Notes under the pieces: generated by a model
What the model was told of the DNA's origin: nothing
Seen by the model: the letters and a program-made list of their open reading frames with translations, nothing else
Database searches by the model: none
From: Tepidisphaeraceae bacterium
Lineage (GTDB): Bacteria; Planctomycetota; Phycisphaerae; Tepidisphaerales; Tepidisphaeraceae
Length of the DNA: 64,000 nucleotides
NCBI GenBank assembly: GCA_035998445.1
Contig: DASYHQ010000063.1
Coordinates: 1-64,000, forward strand
Direction of reading: 5' to 3'
Shown: positions 29,634 through 38,899 of the stretch, one piece after another
How the letters are laid out: each line of letters starts with the position of its first letter
Position numbering within the stretch: position 1 is the stretch's first letter
Position numbers and translations under genes: made by a program

Positions 29634-29982
29634 GTGATCCCAGACCAAGTACAGGGCTGCCAACTGAAGGGTGCTAGTGCCGCGAATAACGAGACGCAGT
29701 GGGATTTCGTCAAGCCGTCGACGTTCCACCGCAAGGCCACGGTCGAGACGAACAACCAGATTGGCGTCGAATCGTGGAACTTCGTGCGGACGCACTTCGC
29801 AGGCTACGGGAAGGACAAGCGGTCGATGTAGGTCTTCCACCACACGCCAGCGATGTCACCTAGCTCGCTGCCCGCCCACGACCACCGGGACAACCTCAAC
29901 GGCGGGTTTGCGTTCTCTGAGGTCACACGGACCACGGCATCTGCGGCACCCCGTGCCCGGATGGTGAACCGTGATAGATAAC
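29634..29982 (+). pseudogene. Hypothetical gene piece with in-frame TAG
   Basis: The frame reads VQGCQLKGASAANNETQWDF, then VETNNQIGVESWNFVRTHFA, and reaches TAG at 29829-29831 after GKDKRSM. The same frame continues VFHHTPAMSPSSLPAHDHRD, then NLNGGFAFSEVTRTTA, and stops at 29980-29982. Either the gene ends at the TAG or it is another amber-interrupted gene. No family is recognised. The ATG at 29646 region is weak and no ribosome site is clear. Confidence 0.4.
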
Positions 29983-30395
29983 GAACTCACCTCTGTCGAG
30001 TTGATGTCGGGTCTCGAATACGTCAGAGCCATCGGGTACGCGAGGGCTACGCCACGGCAGAGCTGATCTGTAACCCCATCGCCAACGGCCAGGCAATCGA
30101 GTTGATAGAGGTCGAGGTGGTCGTCAATCACGATGACTCGGCCGTCGCCGTTGCGATCCGTGACGACGCCGCGCAGGCGACGTCGGCGGGGTGGACGTGG
30201 AACCTATTCAACCTGACGCCAGGCATCGGGGGCGCCGATGGCGACGGTGTCTGGACCGCAGAGGAGAAAAACTTTGGCTTGGGCCTCATGAAGGGAACGA
30301 GCCGCCGTAAGCTGGCAACGTTAATCAAGACGTTCAACACGGCCAACGTCATCGAGGCTCAAAGGCTGTCAGACTTCGTGCCACCAGCCGCGTAA
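29971..30395 (+). pseudogene. Hypothetical gene, frameshifted
   Basis: GTG 29971 opens IDNELTSVELMSGLEYVRAI. Near 30035 one base is missing, and the next frame reads EGYATAELICNPIANGQAIE, then VVVNHDDSAVAVAIRDDAAQ and DGVWTAEEKNFGLGLMKGTS, ending SDFVPPAA. The restored length is about 141 residues. The D-x-D-G-x-W-T segment resembles an EF-hand-like loop (GIGGADGDGVWTAEE). It ends 75 bp before the 21-bp palindrome upstream of hamA. Confidence 0.5.
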
Positions 30396-30470
30396 AAGAC
30401 CTCATTAGCAGTTACCAGACACGGGTGTTTCGCGGAGCGGCAATGGGAAGCAAAAATATTTCAAAGCGGG

Positions 30471-30521
30471 TTGGGCGGGTAGGTTGAGTACGAATTTCAG
30501 GTACTCAACCTACCCGCCCAA
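30471..30521. repeat. Perfect 21-bp inverted repeat upstream of hamA
   Basis: The arm at 30471-30491 (TTGGGCGGGTAGGTTGAGTA plus C) pairs without mismatch with 30501-30521 around the 9-nt loop GAATTTCAG. It sits between the stop at 30395 and the hamA start at 30652. There is no clear U tract on either side. It may be a bidirectional terminator insulating the defence genes, an operator, or a recombination site. Confidence 0.8.
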
Positions 30522-30651
30522 ATTTCCACTTTCAAGCCCTTGCCGAATAATCCTTGTGAAAGTATCTGGACACCTGTCTACAATATCTGGGGGTGGCAGA
30601 TCGGCGTCCGCTGATCTGGGTCTACAGCTGGGGGCAGGGTCGGAGTATGAC

Positions 30652-31569
30652 ATGTCACAGAAAGTCGCTGTCCAGCTTGGCGGACTCTCGAAGTATCTTG
30701 AGGCGTCTTCAGAGAATTACAAGGCGTGTCTAGATTGCTTGAAGCATGATCTCGTCATCGATGGGGTCGCTGTTTGTCTCCGTTTTCACTACTTAAAGTT
30801 CGACCCCAACGGGCGTCCGAAGTTCAAGGATCTGGCTGAATGCCTCGCTGATCACCTAATCGAATATAGCTTCTCCGCAAGTAGACGTGGACGGCCGGAG
30901 AAGGCTCATCACTACAGCCAACTTCGCCGCGAGGCAAAAAAGCTGCTGCGAAAGTCGTCCATGTCAGGTGAAGCGGGTGAAGTGCTTCTGTACTTTTTGC
31001 AGGAGGCAGTGCTTGGTGCCCCGCAGATGGTTTCCAAAATCGATCTCAAAACCAATCCCAATCTTGAAAGTCACGGGTCCGATGGTTTGCACATGAAATG
31101 GCATCAGGCGGACCAAGTGCTCGACATCTACCACGGTGAAGCGAAGCTCGAGAAAAGCGTTTCCAAGGCCATGTCGAACGCGTTCGAGAGCATGACGAAA
31201 TTTCATGCAGACGAACTGGATGATCACGAACTTCGGCTCGTCACTAGCCATTACAAATGGGCCGATGGTCCGCTAAAGGACGCAGTACTGAGGTATGTAG
31301 ATCGGAAACAGGGCGGCGGTGACTGTCGGGTGAACCATGCGTGCTTGATTGGCTACGACTGGAAGCTCTATAAGGGGTTGAGCGGGGAGGTGAACCAGAT
31401 CATCGCGGACTTCAAACAGGCATACACCCTACGCGCTCCTAAATTACGTGACATGCTGGCGCGTCGTTTCGCTGCTTCAAATCTGAAGCAATTAAGGTTT
31501 GAGTTTTTCTTCATGCCATTCGATAGCGTTCAAACATTTCGCGACGCATTCCATGAGGCATTGGCGTAA
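30652..31569 (+). CDS. hamA: Hachiman HamA nuclease (DUF1837)
   Basis: The 305-residue protein matches the HamA/DUF1837 family. SGEAGEVLLYFLQEAVLGAP is followed by KIDLKTNPN, GSDGLHMKW and LDIYHGEAKLEKSVSKAMSN, a PD-(D/E)xK-like arrangement with Asp144, Glu163 and Lys165 as probable catalytic residues. HamA is the effector nuclease of the Hachiman anti-phage system and is held inactive by HamB until infection. ATG 30652 is chosen for the GGAG 8-11 nt upstream and because the in-frame extension to 30484 crosses the palindrome. hamB follows 20 bp later. Codon use and base composition are more AT-rich than in the flanking planctomycete genes, consistent with transfer. Confidence 0.88.
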   Translation: MSQKVAVQLGGLSKYLEASSENYKACLDCLKHDLVIDGVAVCLRFHYLKFDPNGRPKFKDLAECLADHLIEYSFSASRRGRPEKAHHYSQLRREAKKLLRKSSMSGEAGEVLLYFLQEAVLGAPQMVSKIDLKTNPNLESHGSDGLHMKWHQADQVLDIYHGEAKLEKSVSKAMSNAFESMTKFHADELDDHELRLVTSHYKWADGPLKDAVLRYVDRKQGGGDCRVNHACLIGYDWKLYKGLSGEVNQIIADFKQAYTLRAPKLRDMLARRFAASNLKQLRFEFFFMPFDSVQTFRDAFHEALA

Positions 31570-31589
31570 GCAACGAAGGGGATGCGGTC

Positions 31590-34220
31590 GTGGAAGAACA
31601 GCTATCTGCAGGGTTACAGGGGCAAATTGCACGTTTGATCCTTGCTGATGTCGAACGACAGCTGCCTGGTCAAGGCGTGCAGACCTGGCGTTTCGACGCC
31701 GAAATTGAAGATTTCTTTCCCGATGCCGGCGTTGCCCTGATGACTTCGGAAATCTTCGAGATGATCTCTGCGGCGTCATGCCTCGCACTGTCTCCGCTTG
31801 CCGATGACCGCACGTGGGCCTTCGAGATCATCACTCGCGCTCTGCGCGTCGATCGCGGTCGTACACCCGCTATACGCTCCGCAGCCGAGATGGTCCTCTC
31901 GAGGCTTGGGAACTTTCCGGGCCGCAAGTTGCTTCGTGACGAATACGGCGTGGGCGAGGATGATTCAGGGCTCTCTCCTTACCTTTCGCTTGAAGTAGTC
32001 GCCCGTGAGATCGACAACACCGTTGATCTGCCAAGCGGGAGGGCACTTGCGCTAACCGATTTTCAGTACGACTTGTTTGAAGAGATGGGCAACTGGCCAG
32101 CTGCGAGCATCTCCGCCCCAACTTCGGCTGGTAAGTCGTTCGTGTTGACGCTGGACGTAGCACGGCGGATCCGCTCCTCCAAACGCTTTTCTAGCATCGT
32201 GTATGTCGTTCCAACGCGTGCCCTGATACGGCAAGTAATGCTGGATGTAATTCACGAGCTAGATCGCGAATCGATGACGGACGTTGCTGTGCGTTGCGTT
32301 CCGATACCCTTGCAGCCTAGCTCCTCCCGTCGCGCAGTCGTGTACGTCCTTACCCAGGAAAGACTGGTGAGCCTACTGCAGTCTGATGAAGGGGAGCCCG
32401 ACGTGACAACGCTAATCGTCGACGAAGCTCAGGGCATCGGCGACGGATCGCGTGGCATTATCCTCCACTCTGCGACCGATGCCGTGCTGGCCAGATTTCC
32501 GAAATGTCGAACCTATTTTGCAAGTCCGACCTCTTCAAATCCTGGATATCTACTTCAGATTTTTCACCGCGAACGGGCCGCGCCGCCTCTCATCGAGGAG
32601 CATTCGCCGGTTTCGCAAAACATCATCTTGGTTCATCCGAAGAAAGGCGACCCGGAACGGGTAGACTTCTGGGTCTTGGTGAACCGGAGGAGTGTGTACC
32701 TTGGGGAGTGGGCGTTGGGCTTTCGGTTTGGCGGCGAACCGGTTCTCTTGCGGCGTGCGAGGATAGCGGTCGCGATCACGCGTTCCGGCGAGAGCACCAT
32801 CGTTTATGCGAACGAACCCTCACAGGCCGAGGCATTGGCTGCGCTCGTGTCGGAGATGCTCGTAGAAAAACACAGCAACGAGCCGATTCCGACGGCGATT
32901 CAGGAGGTCGCATCCTTCCTGCGGGACCACATCCATCCCGATTACGGACTGATCAAGGTTTTAGAGCGAGGCGTCGGCTTCCACTACGGCGCGATGCCAT
33001 CCGTAGTTAGATACGCGGTCGAGGAATTGTTCAGCGGCGGGCACCTTCGCTTCATCTGTTGCACGAGCACGCTGCTGCAGGGTGTGAATCTTCCCGCAAA
33101 GCACATCGTCATCGAGAACCCAAGTCGAGGTCGCGGGAGACATATGAGCCGCCGTGACTTCGTGAACTTGGCGGGGCGAGCCGGCCGACTCTGCAAAGAG
33201 TTTCAAGGTAATGTTTGGTGCCTCTGCCCAGAAGCGTGGGAAGTGAAGTCTTATCGGGGAGACGTGTTGCAGCCAATCACGTCGTCATTCGAGGAGACCC
33301 TCTCTGATGGTGGCTCACTGATCACGCAAGCTATCGACGGGACCGTTCCACCGGACAAGGTCGAGCTGGCCACGGCCGCATTGGGCAAGGTCTTTGCAGA
33401 GTTCACGCAGGCAGGGAAGAGCTTGGCCGACTCACAGTACCGGACGGACAGCAACGCCGAAGGTCTACGGCAGACTGCGGAGCGTTGCGCCGCGATCAAA
33501 GTGGACCTTCCGCCGCGCATCTTCGAGAGGAACGCGACCATTCTTCCGATGCGGCTGCAGGCTCTATATGAGTATCTGCGGAATCAACCTGATCTGATGC
33601 AATGGACCCCGCTACCAGTTCACAATTCCGGCTCCCAGGTTCGGTTGAAGCTGATCTTCCAGACTGTCGAACAGATTCTGGAGGAACGTCCTCCCGAAGA
33701 TGAGGGGTACACGCTGTGCGCGTGGTTGGCTGGCGAGTGGATCCGCGAGGTCTCGCTGAAAGATATTATTGAGGAGCGACGCCGGTGGTTGGTCAACAAC
33801 GACCGTGATGCCGAAATCGACAAGGTCATCGCGGATATCATGGGGATTCTTGAGAACGATCTCCGGTACAGGTACACGCGTAACCTGCGAGCATACAGCG
33901 AGATTCTCGCCGTAGTGCTCGACGACGTTGGGCTGCACGAAGCCGCAGACCATCTAGTCCCGCTGCAACTGTTCCTGGAATGCGGCGCATCAAACCCGAT
34001 CACGATCAGCCTGATCTCGTTGGGGCTGTCGCGCACGACAGCCTTGCTTATCCGCAAACGACTGCCATTCCCCGTCAACGCTAACCCGGAGGAATGCCTC
34101 GCGATCATCGCCGCCAGCGACGATTCCCGGTGGAATATTCCGGCGATCTGCGCAGCAGAAATCAAGTCACTGTGTTGGTCGCCAGTCAGACGTGCGGAGG
34201 CACAGCGAGCTAGACCATAA
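31590..34220 (+). CDS. hamB: Hachiman HamB DEAD/DEAH-box helicase
   Basis: The 876-residue superfamily 2 helicase has Walker A SAPTSAGKS (about 176-183), the Walker B box LIVDEAQG (about 275-282), motif III YFASPTSSNP, CCTSTLLQGVNLPAKHIVIE in lobe 2 and the arginine-finger motif NLAGRAGR (about 523-530). An N-terminal helical region of about 150 residues and a long C-terminal helical region (after 600) match the Hachiman HamB architecture. It is predicted to sense aberrant DNA and release or activate HamA. It begins 20 bp after hamA, and its end overlaps the next gene by 29 bases. Confidence 0.88.
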   Translation: MEEQLSAGLQGQIARLILADVERQLPGQGVQTWRFDAEIEDFFPDAGVALMTSEIFEMISAASCLALSPLADDRTWAFEIITRALRVDRGRTPAIRSAAEMVLSRLGNFPGRKLLRDEYGVGEDDSGLSPYLSLEVVAREIDNTVDLPSGRALALTDFQYDLFEEMGNWPAASISAPTSAGKSFVLTLDVARRIRSSKRFSSIVYVVPTRALIRQVMLDVIHELDRESMTDVAVRCVPIPLQPSSSRRAVVYVLTQERLVSLLQSDEGEPDVTTLIVDEAQGIGDGSRGIILHSATDAVLARFPKCRTYFASPTSSNPGYLLQIFHRERAAPPLIEEHSPVSQNIILVHPKKGDPERVDFWVLVNRRSVYLGEWALGFRFGGEPVLLRRARIAVAITRSGESTIVYANEPSQAEALAALVSEMLVEKHSNEPIPTAIQEVASFLRDHIHPDYGLIKVLERGVGFHYGAMPSVVRYAVEELFSGGHLRFICCTSTLLQGVNLPAKHIVIENPSRGRGRHMSRRDFVNLAGRAGRLCKEFQGNVWCLCPEAWEVKSYRGDVLQPITSSFEETLSDGGSLITQAIDGTVPPDKVELATAALGKVFAEFTQAGKSLADSQYRTDSNAEGLRQTAERCAAIKVDLPPRIFERNATILPMRLQALYEYLRNQPDLMQWTPLPVHNSGSQVRLKLIFQTVEQILEERPPEDEGYTLCAWLAGEWIREVSLKDIIEERRRWLVNNDRDAEIDKVIADIMGILENDLRYRYTRNLRAYSEILAVVLDDVGLHEAADHLVPLQLFLECGASNPITISLISLGLSRTTALLIRKRLPFPVNANPEECLAIIAASDDSRWNIPAICAAEIKSLCWSPVRRAEAQRARP

Positions 34221-34812
34221 AGAGCTTGCAGATCAGTTAGACCAGCTGGAAGAGCTGGCGGGGGTATTCTGCGCCACAAAAGATTCAAAGGTCTACAAAG
34301 CGATCTCGTCAGTTTTGCGAATTGTACTGCTGGGTTCGAGCGGCAATGCCGCGCTCGTCGCGGACGTTCTACCGCAGGTGGATCTGCCTGTTCTCGTGTG
34401 CCCAGCTAAGGGGGATAAGAGTTTGACGTCCATACAGCTCCCTGCTCAGCTGCAAGTCAACGGACCGAGTGGGATCACGTTCGGTGCGGGCTGCGCGTTC
34501 GGGCAGGTCAGGATGAACCTGAACGCATGTAACTTGGCACTCTCGGGCGTTCTTGCCACTGACGGAAGGACGATGAAACTTCCCCAATGGCTCGCGCAGA
34601 AACTACTCAAAGGGCATTGGACCATTGCGCACGTGATCAAAACGATCGCAAACAAGGGCGGTGGCGCCCACTTCGAACCAAACGCTGACATTAACGCCAT
34701 GGAGGCCGTAGTCAATTTCCACCGGATGGCAATCGCCAGAATTGGCACGGAACTGGCGCCGGCGATCCGCCACCAGCTCAATATCGCATACCCAACGACC
34801 GCGCGTCGTTGA
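34192..34812 (+). CDS. Third, overlapping gene of the Hachiman operon, unknown
   Basis: GTG 34192 lies inside the end of hamB in another frame (29-base overlap) and opens a 206-residue protein. It has a helical N-terminus (LDHKELADQLDQLEELAGVF), a central beta-rich part (LPVLVCPAKGDKSLTSIQLP) and a C-terminal motif IKTIANKGGGAHFEP followed by VNFHRMAIARIGTELAPAIR. The ANKxGGxHxdp motif occurs in proteins of unknown function known to me only by pattern. HamA and HamB alone are the described system, so this is either an accessory component or an independent gene using translational coupling. Composition matches hamA/hamB, supporting joint transfer. Confidence 0.7.
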   Translation: MRRHSELDHKELADQLDQLEELAGVFCATKDSKVYKAISSVLRIVLLGSSGNAALVADVLPQVDLPVLVCPAKGDKSLTSIQLPAQLQVNGPSGITFGAGCAFGQVRMNLNACNLALSGVLATDGRTMKLPQWLAQKLLKGHWTIAHVIKTIANKGGGAHFEPNADINAMEAVVNFHRMAIARIGTELAPAIRHQLNIAYPTTARR

Positions 34813-35014
34813 TTTCTGCTGCCAAGCAATGTTTCATTCAGATGGAATCGCGCTGTGCAACCTCAGCTGCTTGTCCCAGACACGAAATGAAGCACGCATA
34901 ATCAGTCTGCATTCAGAAACGTCCGTTCGGGAATGGCATCGCAGACGCGCCCGAGACCGGTGTAGGCACGTCGCGAAGGGCGATGACCGCTGACCGTTTC
35001 GGAATGGCTGCCGC
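34813..35014. other. Convergent intergenic gap
   Basis: Two hundred bases separate the Hachiman operon from the converging DUF262 gene. I see no gene and no strong hairpin in it. Confidence 0.5.
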
Positions 35015-37615
35015 TTAGGCCTTCTGCAGATGAGCGTCGTACAACGCGCGGTACCGCCGCAGCGTGTCTTCCAGCCACGCAAACCGCTCCTGCCACGACG
35101 TCCAATCCGCGAAGGGCGTGAACCGGTACACGCCGACCCAGTGCCAGTCGTCACCGGGTTCCATCGTGGCGTTCGGCACCGGCGGTGCCGCCAGCTGTCC
35201 CACGTTCGCGACGGTGATCTCGTAGTGCTTGAGCGCATCCTTACCGGTGAACTTGAAGCCCACCCACACCCAGTTTCGTTCCGGTGCGATCTGGACCACC
35301 AGGTGGATGCCACGTTGTAGCTCGCCCTGACGAACGTAGCGTTCCTTCGACTTCTCAATCACGACGACATCGTCGAAGCGCAAGCGGTCAGCGTTCATCT
35401 GGAAGCCTTTCCAGAACGTGGCGCTGGCATCTTTCAACGATTCGTTGTCATCGTCGAACTTCGTGAGGATCCGCGGCGTGAAGACGTCATGAAATCGTTT
35501 GAGCTGCACGGCGAGCCAGTCGTGTTGCCGTGACCAGTCGCCCCGATCGGCGGCCTGGGCTGAATCGAGGAATACGGCCACCCTGGGCGTCCGCTCGTCC
35601 GACAGCCACTCGACTTGGTAGCCCAGCTCCGACTCGATCGCGGTCTCGTCCTGGCGGACGATCTCCAAATCCCTGATCGCGCCGGCCCCGCGGAAGTAGA
35701 GCTCGACGTTGACGCACGCCTCGTCCGTGTCCGTGGCAACGGCGAACGCTGCCCCGGACCGACCGGCACTGTACGACACATGATCTCGATCGGACGGTTT
35801 CGCCGGTACTAGGTCGGGTGCCACGGTGGCAAGTCGCACGCTGAACTCTTGCCAGTACTCGCCCCGCAGGGACTTGAGGGTCGCCTTGTCCGCGTCGGTG
35901 ACGACGACGCCGTCCGACTTTCCGGGGCGGTAGGGCGCCTTTGAAAGACGCGGCCACAGCTTGGCGATATCGCCCGCCAGTGTCTGTCCCCGCTTGCCAA
36001 TGTCGGCAGCGTTCCACGTCGCCAGCGTGGTGAAGTACTTGTTGAGCTGAGCGTTGCTCTTCTTGAATAGCCCTCGCTTCACGTCGAACGGACGATTCGA
36101 GAGGTTCGGGTTGTACCCGGTGAGCGTGAGATTGCCGATCGTGTGCAGCCACGCGTCGTGAGCCGCCTGCCAGTCGACGCCGAGCATCTCCTGCCACGCG
36201 TTCGCGAACTTGCCGTTGCCGTCGATCGACTGCGGCAGCACGTGCTCGATCGTTAGCTTCTCCAGTTCGGGGCCTTCTTTGTGACCGTGTGCCCGTTCCA
36301 GCCCGCGGAGGACCAGCTCACATTTACGGCGCTCACGCCGATAAATGGGGAAGCCCAGCAGGGCGGTGGTAAACGCCGCGTCGTCCGGCCAGCCCTTGGC
36401 CGCCCAGTACGTCCGCAGGTCCTCAACCGGATTGCCATCGATCGCCTTGATGGCGGCAGTCATGAGTTCGTTGTAGGAGCGCGTCGACTCACCGCAGATC
36501 GAACGCCGAAGGACGAAGCTCTCGAGGTCCGCGATGCACGCCAACACGGCGTCAAGGCTCAGCGAGCCGGCCGCCTCCCGGGCGAGCAAGTGCATGAGCA
36601 GGGGGTACGCCGTCGTTACGTCCAACAGGCTGACGCGGTCGAGCGCGGACTCAAGGCGGCCGTCGGCGGCCGTCCCTTTCCGCCGGAGGAGTTCCTCGAA
36701 CTTGGCGAAATGGCGGAGTTCGGCGAGCAGATCTTCCGCACCGATGTCGCGGGCTCTGACCTGATCTTTGAAGTCCACGAACGTCGCGCCCCTGCGGGCG
36801 TAGGCGCCGTCCCGCATGAGGTAGTTGCGGTAGAACGCCGTCGGGTCCAGCGACTCCTGGTCCTCGCCGGCCTCGAACACGGCCTCGAACGGCACCCAAT
36901 TCTGACGGTTGAACTCGTCCTGTTCGGCGAGCGGCACCCTCATGAAGATGAAGTTGCGGATCAGGTCCGACTCGGCGAGTGGCAGTCCCGTGGAGTTCAG
37001 GCTCTCGAAGATCTCGTATGGGTTCTCGCCCTCGACGGTGACGACGACCAGCGACAGCCGTCCCGTCGCCGCGGCCAACAACGACTTGAGCCGTCGCTCC
37101 TCATCCCCCTTGGCGTACTCGCCGACCGACGCTTTGAAGAATCGGTGGGCCCGGACGATCCCGTCGCGGCGGGACTGCTCGGCGGCCTTCCCGTCCACGA
37201 TGGCGAACAGGACCTCACGGTCGCCGACACGTGGGACGACCTTGTACCGCTTGAGGCCCTTTGCCCGCTTGTGCCAGAGGAACGTCTCGCTGACGTCCTC
37301 CGCAAGCTCGGGCAGTTGGGCCTCCGCCGCCACGTCGCGGATCGCCGTCAACAACACCGTGAGCGTCGTCAGCCGCTGTTGCCCGTCAATCAACAGGTAC
37401 TCTGGCGTCTCGCCGGGCATGTGGTTGACCGGCGTGCACACGAGCGGGCCGAGGAAGTGAACCCGGAGCCTCGCATCCTCGACCAGCGACCGCAGGTCGT
37501 CCCATAGGCGTTGCCAGTTCTTCAGCTTCCAGGAGTAATGACGTTGGAAGAACGGGATCAGGTACTGATCGCCCACGTACAGGATGTCTCGAACGGTCTT
37601 CGCCTTGGCGTCCAT
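35015..37615 (-). CDS. DUF262-DUF1524-DUF4268 restriction-like protein
   Basis: The 866-residue protein starts at ATG 37615 (GGAGG 6 nt upstream). An N-terminal DUF262 domain has the IDGQQRLTTL signature (about 76-85) and FQRHYSWKLKNWQRLWDDL. A middle DUF1524 HNH-type nuclease has IEHVLPQS (about 452-459) with HTIGNLTLTGYNPNLSN. A C-terminal DUF4268 domain (about 630-750) has ESELGYQVEWLSDERTPRVA, followed by about 110 more residues. DUF262/DUF1524 proteins of the GmrSD type are nucleotide-dependent endonucleases acting on modified foreign DNA. This single-chain version next to Hachiman fits a defence island. All key motifs are intact. Confidence 0.85.
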   Translation of the reverse strand: MDAKAKTVRDILYVGDQYLIPFFQRHYSWKLKNWQRLWDDLRSLVEDARLRVHFLGPLVCTPVNHMPGETPEYLLIDGQQRLTTLTVLLTAIRDVAAEAQLPELAEDVSETFLWHKRAKGLKRYKVVPRVGDREVLFAIVDGKAAEQSRRDGIVRAHRFFKASVGEYAKGDEERRLKSLLAAATGRLSLVVVTVEGENPYEIFESLNSTGLPLAESDLIRNFIFMRVPLAEQDEFNRQNWVPFEAVFEAGEDQESLDPTAFYRNYLMRDGAYARRGATFVDFKDQVRARDIGAEDLLAELRHFAKFEELLRRKGTAADGRLESALDRVSLLDVTTAYPLLMHLLAREAAGSLSLDAVLACIADLESFVLRRSICGESTRSYNELMTAAIKAIDGNPVEDLRTYWAAKGWPDDAAFTTALLGFPIYRRERRKCELVLRGLERAHGHKEGPELEKLTIEHVLPQSIDGNGKFANAWQEMLGVDWQAAHDAWLHTIGNLTLTGYNPNLSNRPFDVKRGLFKKSNAQLNKYFTTLATWNAADIGKRGQTLAGDIAKLWPRLSKAPYRPGKSDGVVVTDADKATLKSLRGEYWQEFSVRLATVAPDLVPAKPSDRDHVSYSAGRSGAAFAVATDTDEACVNVELYFRGAGAIRDLEIVRQDETAIESELGYQVEWLSDERTPRVAVFLDSAQAADRGDWSRQHDWLAVQLKRFHDVFTPRILTKFDDDNESLKDASATFWKGFQMNADRLRFDDVVVIEKSKERYVRQGELQRGIHLVVQIAPERNWVWVGFKFTGKDALKHYEITVANVGQLAAPPVPNATMEPGDDWHWVGVYRFTPFADWTSWQERFAWLEDTLRRYRALYDAHLQKA

Positions 37616-37745
37616 CAACCCCTCCGAAGTGGTCGGTCGTGTAACTCGGTCACCTGAAATCGGACGATCCGTTTCGATCGCCACCGTCGTGTTCGCGGCG
37701 TGGATTTTACAAGCAAGGCGACACTTTACGAAGACCCCCGCCTCA

Positions 37746-37772
37746 CCGTCCGCCCCGTCCGCCCCGTCCGCC
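37746..37772. repeat. Three tandem copies of a 9-bp unit
   Basis: CCGTCCGCC occurs three times in a row upstream of the DUF262 start. In the in-frame 5' extension it encodes a Gly-Ala-Asp repeat, which is one reason for rejecting that extension. Confidence 0.7.
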
Positions 37773-38010
37773 GAATCGAACGTGGTTGTCAGCGTCCCCA
37801 TTGGTCCCCGCCGGCTCCGATCCCTCTAATCGCCGACGAGGGCACCTTCCATCCTCTCGGGGGCCCTTGCGACCTTCGCGAGGATCAGAAGAGGGTCCCC
37901 AACATCCAGGGGGCTCCCCGTGTCACACCGAATGAACAACGGGGTGCTAAGGGAGGGCGGACGCTGCGGACGAGGCGGACGGCTGCAGGAGACTGGACGG
38001 AGCCCGGCCA

Positions 38011-38742
38011 TCAAGCGACCGTTCCACTGTTCCGGCGTTCCAACCACACATCGACTTGGGACGGAAAGGATCGGAAGGGCACGGCGACATCTTCCTCGGC
38101 ATCAGCTTGGGGAGTCGCCACTCCATCCCGCGATGGGATGAACATCAGCCCCTCGCCAGCCTTGCCGAACGCCTCGGCTTCACCGGCCGAGTAACACCGG
38201 GCCGTGTACGCACAGAGCACCGCGTCCAGTTGGTGATTCGTGAACCCACTGCAGTCGATGCCGGTGATGCCTGCCACCGAGGCGCAGATCGCCCCGGCGT
38301 GCTGCTTGTAATCCTTCGGCTTGTGCGGGATGCCCAGCCGCGCCCACACCGCCCGCGGGTACGTCTCGATCACCTTGACGTCCGCCAGGTGCATCGACTC
38401 AATCTCGTACCATCGCACGAACAGCGAGGCGACGCCCGCGAAGGACCCGACGTGCTCGCCGGTCGCCGCCTGCAGCATCGTCTCACAGCTGCGCCGCGCG
38501 TAGTTCTCGGCAGTGTGATCGGGCACCGACCGGGGCGCATCCACCGCCACGATTATGCGGTCACGTGGGAAACGGCTCATGTACCCGATCAGCTCCGAGG
38601 ACCTGCGAAAGTGGTGGGGCGGCTCGACCAGGGCACCTCCCGCATTGAGTACGGCGACCGCGGACGAGGCCTTGGCACTGACCGCCGAGCACCCGAGGTC
38701 GATGCCGACGTGGTATTCGTAATGGTTGCCAAGTCCTATCAA
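38011..38742 (-). CDS. DUF429-family protein (RNase H-like fold)
   Basis: The 243-residue protein opens with VGIDLGCSAVSAKASSAVAV, the first strand with its Asp as in RNase H-like folds. It has RIIVAVDAPRSVPDHT with a second acidic strand, VKVIETYPRAVWARLGIP, and HQLDAVLCAYTARCYSAGEA near the end. This pattern is characteristic of DUF429, whose biochemical activity is not established; a nuclease has been proposed. The start is TTG 38742 with a G-rich sequence upstream. It lies in the defence island but on its own promoter. Confidence 0.7.
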   Translation of the reverse strand: MIGLGNHYEYHVGIDLGCSAVSAKASSAVAVLNAGGALVEPPHHFRRSSELIGYMSRFPRDRIIVAVDAPRSVPDHTAENYARRSCETMLQAATGEHVGSFAGVASLFVRWYEIESMHLADVKVIETYPRAVWARLGIPHKPKDYKQHAGAICASVAGITGIDCSGFTNHQLDAVLCAYTARCYSAGEAEAFGKAGEGLMFIPSRDGVATPQADAEEDVAVPFRSFPSQVDVWLERRNSGTVA

Positions 38743-38899
38743 GGTCCGCCCTCACCCCTGTGAGATGGGGTCATAGAGCACAATAGCGTCTATTGGGCGT
38801 TATTCAACGGTGCGATAGGACCTGTGGGGCGGTTTAGTGGTTCCGTCGCCGCCATACCCTTGCCAACTGGGGAACAGTGACCCAGGGCACGGGAGCGAC

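Noticed and set aside
36281-37507. Plus-strand open frame of 408 codons
   Set aside because: Antisense shadow of the DUF262 gene, whose DGQQR and HNH motifs are explicit.
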